Below, piece after piece: positions 25,701-37,396 of a stretch of DNA of 64,000 nt. The DNA is from Lagopus muta. Lineage: Eukaryota; Chordata; Aves; Galliformes; Phasianidae. Positions within the stretch are counted from its first letter, which is position 1, and the number at the start of each line of letters is the position of its first letter. The position numbers were made by a program, and so were the translations under genes. Below the pieces are notes generated by a model. The model was given only the letters and a program-made list of their open reading frames with translations, was not told the DNA's origin and did not search any database. The stretch covers positions 18,177,501-18,241,500 of the forward strand of contig NC_064443.1 of the NCBI RefSeq assembly GCF_023343835.1. Reading direction: 5' to 3'.

Positions 25701-27365
25701 ACACTCTGGTTTAATTTTATATATTGAAAGGAAAGGAGGCTTTCTCTGCTGGCCTGAGAGGACTGGGATTGGTCATCAACCAGAAAGGCAGGAATGGGAT
25801 TCCATCCTTCCAATGCTGCACCCTAAAATAAGCCAGCATGCTTCCACTGGGGAAAAGAAGGTACATGCCATCCTGCAGCTCCACCACCAGCATCAGGTAA
25901 CTCAAATCAAACAGATTCTCTTTGTTAGAAGTGGACCAAAACCTTAAAACTCTGCCCAGATGCCTCTAGCAAGTTTCTGCTTGCCTTCATACTTTCGTCA
26001 GAGCTATTTCTGTTCCAAAATATTATGTACATCCTAATTTTTCTTTGTGTGGGAAGAAGTTTATTTGATCAATTTGCCCTATTTCTCTCCTTGTGAAGTT
26101 AGCAAGAGGTTTATCATTTTCCTGAGTTTACTAGAAATTATCTGCCAGATATAATTGCCGTAAATAAAACAGGTGGAGCCCAAGCTTGTATGGCTCAGAA
26201 CAAATGCTTGCAATCACTGTACTTGTGGAGCTCAGGAGAGGAAGAACTGAGCGAAGGAAATTAGTTTGGGGTTTTGAAAGGTGCCTAAAGGCTGGCAGCA
26301 CGCTGGGAGCAGGTCACCCAAATCCCTGGGGGCATTTTGACAAGTCCTTCTGGTTTAGAAAACCAAGCAGTGACAGTGATGTGCGATGGGGCTGACTCAA
26401 CTGGGCTGCACCTCTCTCCTGGTGACATTTTCATTTTCATTTACTATTTTCTGCACTATCTTGAGCCGTCTTTGGCATGCTGTCCATCTGGCACGTTCTC
26501 CTGAAAGCAGAACACCTTTCCCACCTGTTGACATTTCTTTAAATAACGTCCAAGCTGTGCACACAACTTATGTGCAACCTGCAGGCTCTGGGGCAGCATT
26601 CATCAGTGAAGCAGACAGGCATCAAAGGGGACAGGTCCAACAACACCTGCAAGAAATAAAGCCAGGAAGCTCACGTGCTTTGCTTCCAGTCATTCTGCGG
26701 ATTGCTGGGAGAACATGTTAATTATTAACGAGTCATTTTAAACCGCAACCATTTGAGTCTGCAAAACCAAGGAATAGCATCTGCACAGCAATCAGTGGTG
26801 TTGAAAAATACAGCTTTCCTGGTTAATAAACACATTTAAACAGGCTTCCCTCATAAACCCCTTCACTCTTGCCAGCTCTGCATTCGTTTTGCAGTGCTGT
26901 TTTAATGGAAGAGATGGGAGCACCAATGGAACATAGATGGACACAAAGGAGTGCAGACACCTGTGGGTGCCTCTGAGCCCCTCTCCAGCAACACCTTACA
27001 AAACCCCCACAGTGAACATGATTCAGAGAGACCCACATAGCAATCACAACAACCAGAATGCTTCCCACCAGAAAGCTTCTGGTTGCTGTAGGACAGCCAG
27101 AGGCAGCTGGAGGCTCATGCCACCAGAGCAGGGCCATGGCTTGACAACCAGTAACATCACCCGCAAAGGAAATCCAAATTTACTGGGGGAAACATTAACA
27201 GGAGATTCCTTGATTATTGCTGCTTTCCTTTAGGACCATGAGAACAGTGCATGGAGACAGGAGCTGGTAATTAGGAGCCTTTATTTTGAAAACGTGCCTC
27301 TGCATTTATCTCAATAGTAAAATTCACATGAATTCATCAGTCGTGGTCTGCAATTAAAAAAAAAC

Positions 27366-27371
<6 letters not shown>

Positions 27372-27396
<25 letters not shown>
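27372..27396. repeat. (CT)n microsatellite
   Basis: Twenty-five uninterrupted bases of alternating C and T, preceded by a poly-A run at about 27,355-27,364 and a short CCTCTCC lead-in. Length-variable dinucleotide tract. Confidence 0.97.
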
Positions 27397-30300
27397 CTTT
27401 GGTTTTATTTCTAACAGATATCTCTATAAGCTGAAAAGGACGTGGAAAATGTGTGTGTGTGCTTTATTGCCTTCCTAAAGGAAAGCCTCAGTACATATCC
27501 TGCAGCAAGACACACAGCTGAGGTCACACATCCTGCCACTAAGATCACAATAATCCTTTTTACATTAAAAAGTAATGAGCTCCATCTCATTTGCAGATTC
27601 TTAAAAGCCCAGAATCCTGTGGTCACTTTGTAATACCAATGCACATCTCATAAATAGTAAATGAAAACAGAGCTTTCTTACCTTCACACAGAGGCAGGAC
27701 TGAAAGCTATGTGGTCCCACAGGGAAATGTATTTCTTCCAGGAAGCTTTCATTTCAGGACTTCTGAAAAACCTGCTCATATGAGCTTGTTTGCAGGAAGA
27801 GAGAGAATTAAACTGGACATTTCAAGTGCTTCACTACTCCTGTCTTGTTAATTCTCTCTAAAAATGTAATCCCTTCTTATAACAGGGAAGTGCCAGAGTT
27901 CCTGGTAAAACCCAAATCACTCATTTTTATGGGGAACTTGCACAAATGCCTGTTTCACCAAACAGCAAATTTGGGAAGCATCAACAGTTGAGCACAACAT
28001 AACAGGTGACTGAGATGCGTGCCTAAAGGCAGCTGCAACCAGAGAAATGAGAACTGCACACAAAGCTTTGCCAAAAAAAATTTAGTCTTCCCTGTTTCTC
28101 CCCTTTCTTTCTAATATACTTGTTCATCTTCTTTTGCAATAAAACCTCCACAGAACACAAAGTCCTCATTACGGGTGTGTGTGTTCTGCCAAAGTTTTGG
28201 TCCAAGGATGAGGTTACTGCAATAATGTGCCCGAGACACCAAGAATAAATCTATTTGATTTAAAAACAAATGCACAACTCTGAAGAAAGGCTTTTAGTGT
28301 TTGATAGATATGAAAGCAATTAGATGTTATGGGAGCAGGCTGTACAGAAGCTGCCCTTAGAGCCGTCCTGGCATTCCTCAGGGGACAGCCACAACGCTCT
28401 GTTAACTCAATGCGATGCTTAAAAAATCCACAGGAATTATTTAATTTCAAGCCTTTTCCCTTACATTTTGCTATCCCACCACATGTCAGTGGGGCTTGTG
28501 CCCGAGAGCAAGCAGCTGCCCATGAACACATCAGGGCTCTCAGGTGGATTTTCAAAACAAAAATACCTTTTTATTGGTACTAGATCTTGTTAAGCACATG
28601 CTTACCATGTACATCTCTCCAAACACTCTGGCCACCTATGCACCTTGAACCTTCTCTCTGAAATCCTAGAATTTCATTGCTTTTTCCCCAGCCACCAGAG
28701 CTCTGGTACTGATGGCATGACAGGGAACATCTCATCCCCCATCCCTATGCACACACAGCATCATAAGGCCCAAACTCAATGTCCAAGAGCCAGCAGCCTC
28801 CACCGCCTTAAATAAGAAGTAGAACTCACAAGGTTACAACTCGCCAAAGCTGGTCTCAAGAGTGGGACAGCATCCTGCTGGAGCAGCAGCTGATTGCACA
28901 GAACACTCTTATTTATTTAGTGAAATAGGTGGAAGACTGCTGCTGCCAGGTTAGGCACAGAGCCCCTCCCTGGGCAGCTGTTTCTCCAGATGGGTAAGAG
29001 ATGGGTAAGAGCAGCCCAAGGACCACTCGTGCTTTAAGTCATTCTACCTAAAAGAACCCTTATATTTGTTGCTGAAATCTTACACTAACACTGCCTCCAA
29101 GCTCCCTATTTTCTATTCCCCCAGACCAGAAGACTGCTGTGCTCTAACCTAACAGACACGTGAGCTACCTATCAAAAATCCTTAAGAATTTCCTCCCCTT
29201 CTACCCTCTCACTTCTACCCACCTTCCTGCCCAGCCCTGCAGCACCCACACCTCCAGCAGTGCTGTGTTTGTACCGCAGACAGCAAAGCACTGAGGTGGG
29301 AAGACAGGAAGCAATCTCACCCCTGAACACCTCCAGATGCCCTCCAGACATCAGGGCCCAATTCTACCGTCCAAGCATGTTCCTGATGTTTATGCAGGGA
29401 AAAAAACAATGCAGAAAATAAAAGCCAGCCTTGAGCTCAGGCACTGCACAACTTCAATACGCAGCCGCGTGCTGGGTCGGTGCCTGCCCTGCAATCTGCC
29501 CCGTTCTGCACTCCTGGCTAACCCTAATTAGAAGCTTACTCACTGGTACCCAGACAGCACATCCAGGGAGGTTAGCTCTAAGATGTGTAACACCCTGCTG
29601 AGCGTTGGTAAGTTGTTTTTATTTATGTAGAGCACACAGCACTAACATCGACATGAACAACGTGTTCGGAGCATTATAAAAACAGAAGGATTTTTGCCTG
29701 CTTAGCAGAGTGCATTATGCATCTGTCCCATACCACGCCAGCTTTCCCCGCCGCTGCATTTCCACAGTGGTAGGAAATAACAGGGATAAAGGGATTAAAA
29801 AGCAATGATTTTCTGTAAAGCCTTAGAGGACATGTCTGCTATGATCTCAGCTTACTTGCCTCATCTACACCAGTAAAACACTATCGTAGTAGACAGATTT
29901 ATGGATTAAATGCAGACAAGTGTGTAAAATAAATATTTTGCTCATAGCTTCCACACCCTTTAAAATATTCCCTGTGATTATAATAGCTTCTGAAGTCTCT
30001 TTCCAATGGGGTGATCTGCAGTTCAGAAGTTGAAATCAGGGAGCTCCTTTTGGCTTCAGTGCAATCGAAAGGTCACGGCAGAAGCGTGGCGTTTAGCAAT
30101 TCCAAATAATTGTACCCAGCTCTCAAACGTGCCGTGCTTTGTCACAGCTGCCACTTAAGGTCAAACTGAATTTAAATTATATTTATCTTACTATTTAAAG
30201 AGCTTTGGTTCAGGATAAGCCAGGAGAAATACAGTTCTCTGTTTCTTCTCTGTGTTTCTCCCTGTCCATGGGGACTGCGACTACAACAGAAACTGTGCTG

Positions 30301-31240
30301 ACATCTGCACTCAAAGGAGAGAAACCCATTTTTTGGAGACCAAGGAAGCAAGCAGTGGAAGCAAACATCCATCACAACCATGAGCCCTCCGCCACTGTTC
30401 ATGTGTCATTTTTGCATGCAGGGTGAAAACAGGAGGCATCTTCCCCACAGCATCTCCAACACAAAACCTGCCCATGAGGGAAGCCACATCTCCACTATTT
30501 AGTTAATGTAATAAACATGTGCTTAACCACAATGCAGCCTCTTCATTCCTGTGTTGCTTTCTCCTCTCGGTTTGCAATAAAGGACACAGTCTCACACCAC
30601 ACTCAAAAAGGCGTAAGACTTATCAAGTCTTTTAACACTAGAACAAGTTGATATTTAATTTAATCTTAATTTAATTAAAAATTATTTCCATTGGAAATAG
30701 AAATATCGTTGATCTGCTATAAAAGAACACCACTTGCCTCCCCAGCACACAGGCAATAAGAATCCATTCATTAAGGTCCCAAAGTTCCCATTGCATTACA
30801 TGAGCACAAGAACCAGAATTTGGCTTTAGATCACCGAACCATTGATGAAAACACAGCCTGTCATCTACAATAGCTTCAGATCCTGCCCACACTTGGGAAG
30901 GACAAAGCGACCTGCTTTACCTTCACGCCTTCTGAGCACATCAGGCACTCGGTCTTGCAGACAAGTGCCAGACAGACGAGCAACTTCTCCCCACAGAAGT
31001 GGGGAGGCAGCACTGCTCACATCCTTCACACGCAACCCCAGCCTGAATGCATCACAGCCCAGCACCCTGCAGCCCCAACACAACACAACCCCAACTCAGC
31101 ACATCTCCTTCACGCAGCTCCATCTGGGAGCCTCCACAGAGAGCACCAACCTCTCTGCAGGCACCAATCACAAAATAACTGTTTTTTTGCTGAATATTTC
31201 TCCAGGAGCTTGATAGAACACAACAAAAAGGACAATTGTT

Positions 31241-31265
31241 TAATAATAATAATAATAATAATAAT
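31241..31265. repeat. (TAA)n microsatellite
   Basis: Eight tandem TAA units, uninterrupted; likely polymorphic. Confidence 0.97.
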
Positions 31266-31368
31266 GTACATGCCACAATACAGCAAACATGCAGGAACGA
31301 TTTTGTATCACGACCCACTTGAAAGTTAAAGGGCTCCCCTACACTTTACATACTATGGAGTATTTTCT

Positions 31369-31383
31369 CCCCCCCCCCCCCCC
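31369..31383. repeat. C15 homopolymer
   Basis: Fifteen consecutive C preceded by TTTTCT. Long C/G homopolymers are rare in vertebrate DNA and are prone to sequencing error; the run could form an i-motif or, as G15 on the other strand, a quadruplex. Confidence 0.9.
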
Positions 31384-33299
31384 ACAGAATCAGAAACAAA
31401 AAGACAATAATTGAGATTTGATATTAAGATGCTAATACATGGAAACATTGAGAGAAATATCACAGTTTTGGCCAAATAACTTCCTTTTGAGGATTTCTCT
31501 GTAATAAAGCAGGTCTCGAGATCTGCAGATGCCAGTTCAATACCTTATCAGTTTAATGAGATTCAAAGTTAATTTCACACTGAGAAGGTTCTCGACAAAC
31601 AAGCTGCAGGAAAAAAAAAAACCACATTAAAAGAAATACTGAATTCCTAAGATGGGCAGAACATTCTTGGTGAGCAAAAAGGGAAAAGAGAGCATGGTTT
31701 TCAGCTGTCACCCTGGAAGCAGAAGCTGAGGAAGGTGTGAAGGAACATCTGATCGTGCCATTTGGTATTGCAAGCAGTTCTGAAACCAACCCAAAAATTG
31801 TTTGCATGTTAGTGGTGCTCAGGTACTGAGCAAACCCGAGTGGCATTAATGTGAGTTACAAGAGAGGAAGGTTGCACTTGCTCTCATGCACACACATCAG
31901 AAGCATCACAAACTCACTCGAAGGAAATGGAGTCAAAGTGCAACATCAGCCCTGTGTGCACAGATAGCCTGGGTTTGTTACCTGTGCTTTAATGCCTCAG
32001 CTGCCAGGCTGGGGCTCACACGTAGCATCCCTGCCATGCAGCCCCTCTGAGAGCAGTCACTGCATCTCACTAGTTAGCAGTGACAGACACCTGCCTTTGA
32101 GGAGCAGGGCTACACGCACTGCATATAAAATCTACTACAGCTCTTCATTTTGATTTTTCTTCTGAGTGCCACAAGAGGTTTTCCTATGCAAGTCCTTTTG
32201 TACTCACTTTATTGTCCCGGTAAAGGAGAGCTGTATCTCAAACGGTCTGCATAAAATGCAGTGCTGACCTACGCAGGTCCTTGAAGCAGATGACAAGGCT
32301 CCAACCTTCCTCCCCAAGGTGGAAACAACTCCATACCCCGCTCATAAGGAATTTCAAATTCAGCTCCAAATTGGCCTCCTCCCAATTGCTTCCTCCGCAT
32401 GCACGTACAGGAAAAGACAATAAAGAAGAAAAAGCAGTAGAGGTATATTTGTCCCTGTGACAGAGAAGGGGCAGCCAGATGCAGCCAAGCACTGAGTGCC
32501 AGGCAGATGTGCACAGCTGCTCACAGCTCACACCTGTAAGAGGCACAGGAGGCCATGAGCCGTGTGCCCTGGCCTGGATGCACCAGCCCCAGACCAGGAG
32601 GCCACAGCAGCAGCTCCTGATGGCCTGCACTGCAGTCAGAAGCCACGAGGAAAAGCCTTCGTGGCCGTTCATCCATTAGCACATGATGGGAATGCGGCAG
32701 AAGGGGTTTCACATCCTGCATGTTACCACTTTTACACCTAGAGTAAATACAAATGATAGGCTTGCAATTAAACACTCCGATTTTCTTTCAGGCCCTCTGG
32801 CTTTCTAAGAAGCTTTGAGGGGGGTTCCTAGCAAAATGATAAAATGAGCTTAGAGTCCCTCCTCATGAAACATTCACACAGCAGATCATCTGGGAAAACA
32901 CATCAACCAAAAGGAAAAGCTTTGCAATTAATAATACATTAGAGAAGTGAGGTGGAATCGTGTGTGAAGTGACTGACCTGCTTTAAAAACACTGCCTGGT
33001 GTCATCCCAGCTCCTCATTACAGAAGTCTCCACATAAAGATGTGCTTTGCCTGCATGCAGACAACTGGCAATAAAAGGAAGGGTGAATCCCAACAACCAG
33101 TGCTATTGAAGAGCTGGTTTATTTCTACTAAGAAAAAAAAAACAAGCCAACAAACAGCAATCCCAATCAGCAGGTAAAATGCTGTGCTGGGCCAAAACAG
33201 AGACCTTAATTCTCAGGTTTGGTGTACCAATGCCATGGAGACTGGTGCAAGAGCTGCTCGCACAGAGATGGTTTTGTGGCCCATGCACACGTGACTGCA

Positions 33300-33470
33300 T
33301 ACACACTTTTGCACCTGCAATCACTTACACCATTTGTGCCTGCAATTATTATATCTGCATGCATAATTAGGAGTGCATTATGCAAATAACCAGTTATTGA
33401 TGTAATTGGTCATTGGCTTACGCTGCTGTTCAGTGGCAATTTGCATGTGCAGCTCTGGAACTTTCCCGAA
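33300..33470. promoter_or_regulatory. Candidate regulatory element with two opposed octamer motifs
   Basis: AT-rich unique block holding ATGCAAAT at 33,380-33,387 and its reverse complement ATTTGCAT at 33,439-33,446, with several homeodomain-type TAATT cores and CATTGGCT between or beside them. It lies 3.8 kb upstream of the LRRN1 exon 1. Function is inferred from motif content only. Confidence 0.3.
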
Positions 33471-36400
33471 TAAATCCAGCATGCTCCTGCAATTTTGAAA
33501 ATAAATACACAGCATCTACAGGACCAGGTGAAAAGAAAACCTCACAGTGTTTCAGCTCACGAACAGAAAGTGGCAGCAAAGTAGAAACCTGTTGGCACAA
33601 GATGCAAACTGCAATCCCTCTTTCTCAACCTACCTCACAAATGAGCCTTCAGCTACAATCATCTCTCTTCCAAAAAATTCCAGCTGACTGTTGCTATTTT
33701 TACAGACTTATTCCATCTCACACTGGTTAGGAGCTATGACTGTTGGACCACAGGGCAGCAGATCCCCACTTGCCCGGCACCACATTCCTTTTAGGTAACA
33801 GCCCTTCTACCAAATCTTCCCACCTGATGCCACTTCTTGACAGAAAGACATATCAGAGTCTCACAGCACAGTTCAGGGTAATGGATTATGCATACACTCA
33901 GGACAGTAAGCAGCTTAATGTCTGCTTTGGAGAGGAAATGCAGTGACACACGCGACAGGTCACAGAGAGCCGCATTGTTTTGTTATTGTCCAAGGCACAC
34001 CAGCGAGAGCCTTTGGAAGGCTTGAAGAGCAGCAATTGTGGTGCAAACATATATGGCAACAAACATCACACACACACAACCACAGATGGAGATGACCCAG
34101 GAGAAGTGCTGAAGAGTGAAGCTGATGTGAAGAGAGTGAAGGAAGAAGGGTATGGAGCCAGAGGGCACGGAAAGAGAGAAGATGAGAACAAGGAGGTGGT
34201 CAAGAAGGACGCTGTGCAGTCCACGTGGTGGGAAACCTCATGTTTTCCTGTGCTCTTCTCAAGGCTGTGTGAGCTGGACTGGGAGGAGCACCCAGCGCTG
34301 CCTGAGCACTGCTGGCTGGAAAGCATCTGTGGGGTTTTGCCTCCAGCAGCTCATGGGAGGTGACATCAGAGAGAAATGCCTCCCCTCAGTCCCAGCAGCA
34401 CTGCAGCAGCTGCTCCTGGAGTTGTCACCACTGCACAGAGTGCCAGGCTGGGAGAACAGCCACTTCCACCTCCTCCACCACACAGAAGCATCCATTTGCA
34501 GTCTGCGGGAGCAAATTCTTTTTTCAATTCCCATCTTAGCACTATTCTCATTCCTGTTACCTTAACGTTGTGAAAACTGCCTAGAAATGCAGACATCAGA
34601 TTGCAAACTTTTAGTGGTTGCTGTATTTCACATCTTCATTGTTTGCCTTATAGATTTGAGGTTCATCACATTTATGCCCTTCAAGTTTTCCTATGCAATC
34701 AGAAGCAATCAAACTTTTCTATAAAAAAAACAAAGCCAACATTTTCTTAGTACAGTATCATGTTGATATGCTCGAATTTTAAGAAACCTACAAGCTGCCA
34801 GTCATTATCCCTACACACTTATGCATTTTTGCAGGTGATGCTGTTCCCAGCAGGGAGCCGCACCAAAACAGGGCTGCTGCATCCATTCCTGCTTGCTTGG
34901 CAGCTCCAACATGCAAGCTGTGGTGTAAAAGTTTATTTGTGTTTCATAAGTTCCTCATGGATCTTGGCAGAGAGCGGGGCCTGTTGGGTGTGTAATTTCA
35001 AACAGCAGAAGCCTGGAACACAGACAGCATCGCCTGCAATGACAGACAAGTGCTGAGCTGCTTAGGAAAATCAAATATGGAAAACACTTGTCCTCTGCTA
35101 CAAACCTGCAGCTCTCCTCTAGCGGTGTGAACACAGAGCAGATCACGAGCACCCTGAATGCCCAGACAAGCCTCACTGTTGGTGACACTGCCAACACATG
35201 TGAAACACTCACACATGTTAAGAGACCGCGAGGAACAGGGCAGCACCGAGGCCATGAGGATTCAAAAGTGAATTCTGTAAAAAGGTGAGTGAGGATGGCA
35301 TGCAGCTAATGCTGTGTGAAAGGATGGAGCAACTGCATGCAGAGAGGGAAAATAAATTCCCTGCCCTGAAACAGAAAAGAACCGAAGCCATCCACAACAC
35401 GGAGGAAGCATCAGCTGTGACATTACCTCTACATCAGTAACAAATGAGAGATGGAACAGCAACATCCGGACTGATGGGAGCACAGCCATTGTGGAAGGCA
35501 GCATAGCTCTTCGGATGGCATTTATGAGTTCCTTCTGAAAATTCAATTTCCTTGAATATGAAAAACTTCACTTTTAATGTTATCCGAATGACCTTTTGGA
35601 CTTTCAGGGGAAAAAACAAGAAATTACTGCCTCAAGACTAAATCCCAGCCATCAACCAATGTTACATGTTTGACTTCCTGTTACCTCATTTTAAGCCTTT
35701 CTCACCATAAATCACATGGCTATTTTGGGGTCATTTCCTGGAAAGGCATCACATCCCAGCAGCATGCCAGGAGAGGCACTGAGGGCAGCATGCCACAAAC
35801 ACCACTACAGGACTGCACAGCCCTCACATAAGGATGGAGGGGGAAAAAAAATCATCCCACCTAATGGCCACCTACTTGCTTAGTTGGGGTTTTTGTCAAT
35901 AAAAGCATTAAGGCTGCTGAGGTGTGCAGAACTCCCATTATCTTATGTTAATAAAGTGCATGAGGAAGGAGGCAATACAGCACCCCTTCCCCACAGCCTT
36001 CACACTGGCTGGTTAAATGCACAATAAAAAGAAATGGGAAATAATGATTTAAGGGTACAAAGAACAGCTGACATGTACAATGCTGCTATGGTGCCAGCCG
36101 GCCTCTGGCATCGAGCCCCAGGAACTCAGAATTGTTCTCCTCTGTCCTGCCACAGCCAAGGGAAAAATACAAGTCAGTAGTTCCAAACTGGGATAACTGA
36201 AAAAAGAGACAAACCAGAAATTGGGAGTGAATGGGAACTGACCATACCCAGCTGCCAATGGAAATGGACAACTTAAACCCTCAACTTTCAGGCTCTTTGG
36301 GTTGATGCGGCATCCTATTTTCTCCAAGCTTATACACCAGTCTCTTATGTACGCAGCCATAGGCACGCAGTGTGGTTTCAGTGAGCAGCACCACTTTACT

Positions 36401-37096
36401 CACCAGCAGGACGATCTCCTCTATCTCCAATCACCTCAATTGGAAACGGACTCGGGTGCAACTGCAGCACCTGCAAACAACTGCTCCATAGATGAAAGCT
36501 CCTTTCCCTTTAGAGGGCAGAAACCAAACGCAGCCTTTATCGGCAGCGCTTTACAGCACGCACCACTTGGGCTCTGCGCCTTTGTCCTCCGCATCGCTTG
36601 TGCTGAAGTTCATAAAGCACCTGAAAGCCGGAGTCACGCGGCAGGTGGGAGCCGGCCGGCAGCACGCACCGCCCGAGGGCACAGCGCTGCGGAACGGCAG
36701 GATCCCTTCCCTCACAACGTGCCGGCAGCTTCCCGAACGCACAAATAACTGCCAGCAGCACCGGGAGGAGAAACCCGCGGCTCGCGCCCTCCTGTCAGCA
36801 GCTGTTGAGTCTGAAGCCTAATGAGGAGTTAACGAGCAGCACGTGGTCCCGCACCCCTACGTGCGCCCAGGGCCGGGGGCAGGAGCAGCTCCCGGGCACC
36901 GCGCCGTGCCTGCGGGCCGCGCTGAGCAGAGCCCGGCTCTACCCTCGCACCTCCCGCGGGTGGCCGCGGATGGGATCCCTCTCCCCACAGACGAGCCGCG
37001 CGATTGCAGCGTCTCAGGGGCGCAAGGTGCGTACAAGGAGAGCCTACAGGTGCGCGCAAGGACGTCCGAAAGCTTCTCACGCTCCCAGCGCGCCGG

Positions 37097-37249
37097 GGGG
37101 CGGGGCTACGTGGGGAAGAGCGAGGCGAGTGGGCGTGGCCTCTTATCGTCCCGCCCCGCGCAGATGGTGCCGCCGCGGCGGGGGAGCCAATCAGAGCGCA
37201 GCCCGTCAGCTGACCGCCAGCGCCTACCCAGGTGCGCGCCGGCGGCGGC
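37097..37249 (+). promoter_or_regulatory. LRRN1: LRRN1 core promoter region (TATA-less, GC and CCAAT boxes)
   Basis: GC boxes are visible at about 37,097-37,105 (GGGGCGGGG) and near 37,130 (GGGCGTGGCC), with CCGCCCC on the opposite orientation at about 37,150. A CCAAT box in a good context (AGCCAATCAGAG) lies at 37,187-37,191, and a perfect 10-bp palindrome GTCAGCTGAC containing an E-box lies at 37,205-37,214. No TATA box is seen. Spacing puts initiation about 60-100 bp downstream of the CCAAT box, at about 37,250-37,290. Confidence 0.6.
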
Positions 37250-37396
37250 ACAGAGCGAGCGAACGAGCGGGCGGGCGGCGGCGCGGCTCTGCGCTCCTCC
37301 CTTCGGTCCCTCCGCCTTCTCTCTGCCGCGGATGTCGGCGCCGCCGCTGCGTGCGGGAGAGGAGCGGCCGCGCGGACAGCGCCCCCCCGGGCGCCG
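37250..37396 (+). other. LRRN1: LRRN1 non-coding exon 1 (5'UTR), start approximate
   Basis: Inferred first exon inside the CpG island. Its 3' edge is well supported: CCG|GTAAGT at 37,396/37,397 is a full consensus splice donor, and it pairs with a strong acceptor at 51,141-51,143 just before the LRRN1 coding exon. The 5' edge is a guess from promoter elements (CCAAT box at 37,187-37,191, GC boxes at about 37,097 and 37,130); no TATA box is present, so several start sites are likely. It contains an ATG at 37,332 opening a short upstream ORF that continues across the splice. A CAGE peak or 5' RACE end in 37,200-37,330 would confirm it. Confidence 0.7.

Larger units (their letters stand above)
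22575..36639. other. Non-coding upstream flank, block 6, up to the LRRN1 CpG island
   Basis: Fourteen kilobases without a recognised gene or CR1 copy. Holds the A-rich tract at 22,768, (CT)n at 27,372, (TAA)n at 31,241, C15 at 31,369 and the octamer-bearing block at 33,300-33,470. Distal enhancers of LRRN1 would be expected here but cannot be shown from one sequence. Confidence 0.65.
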
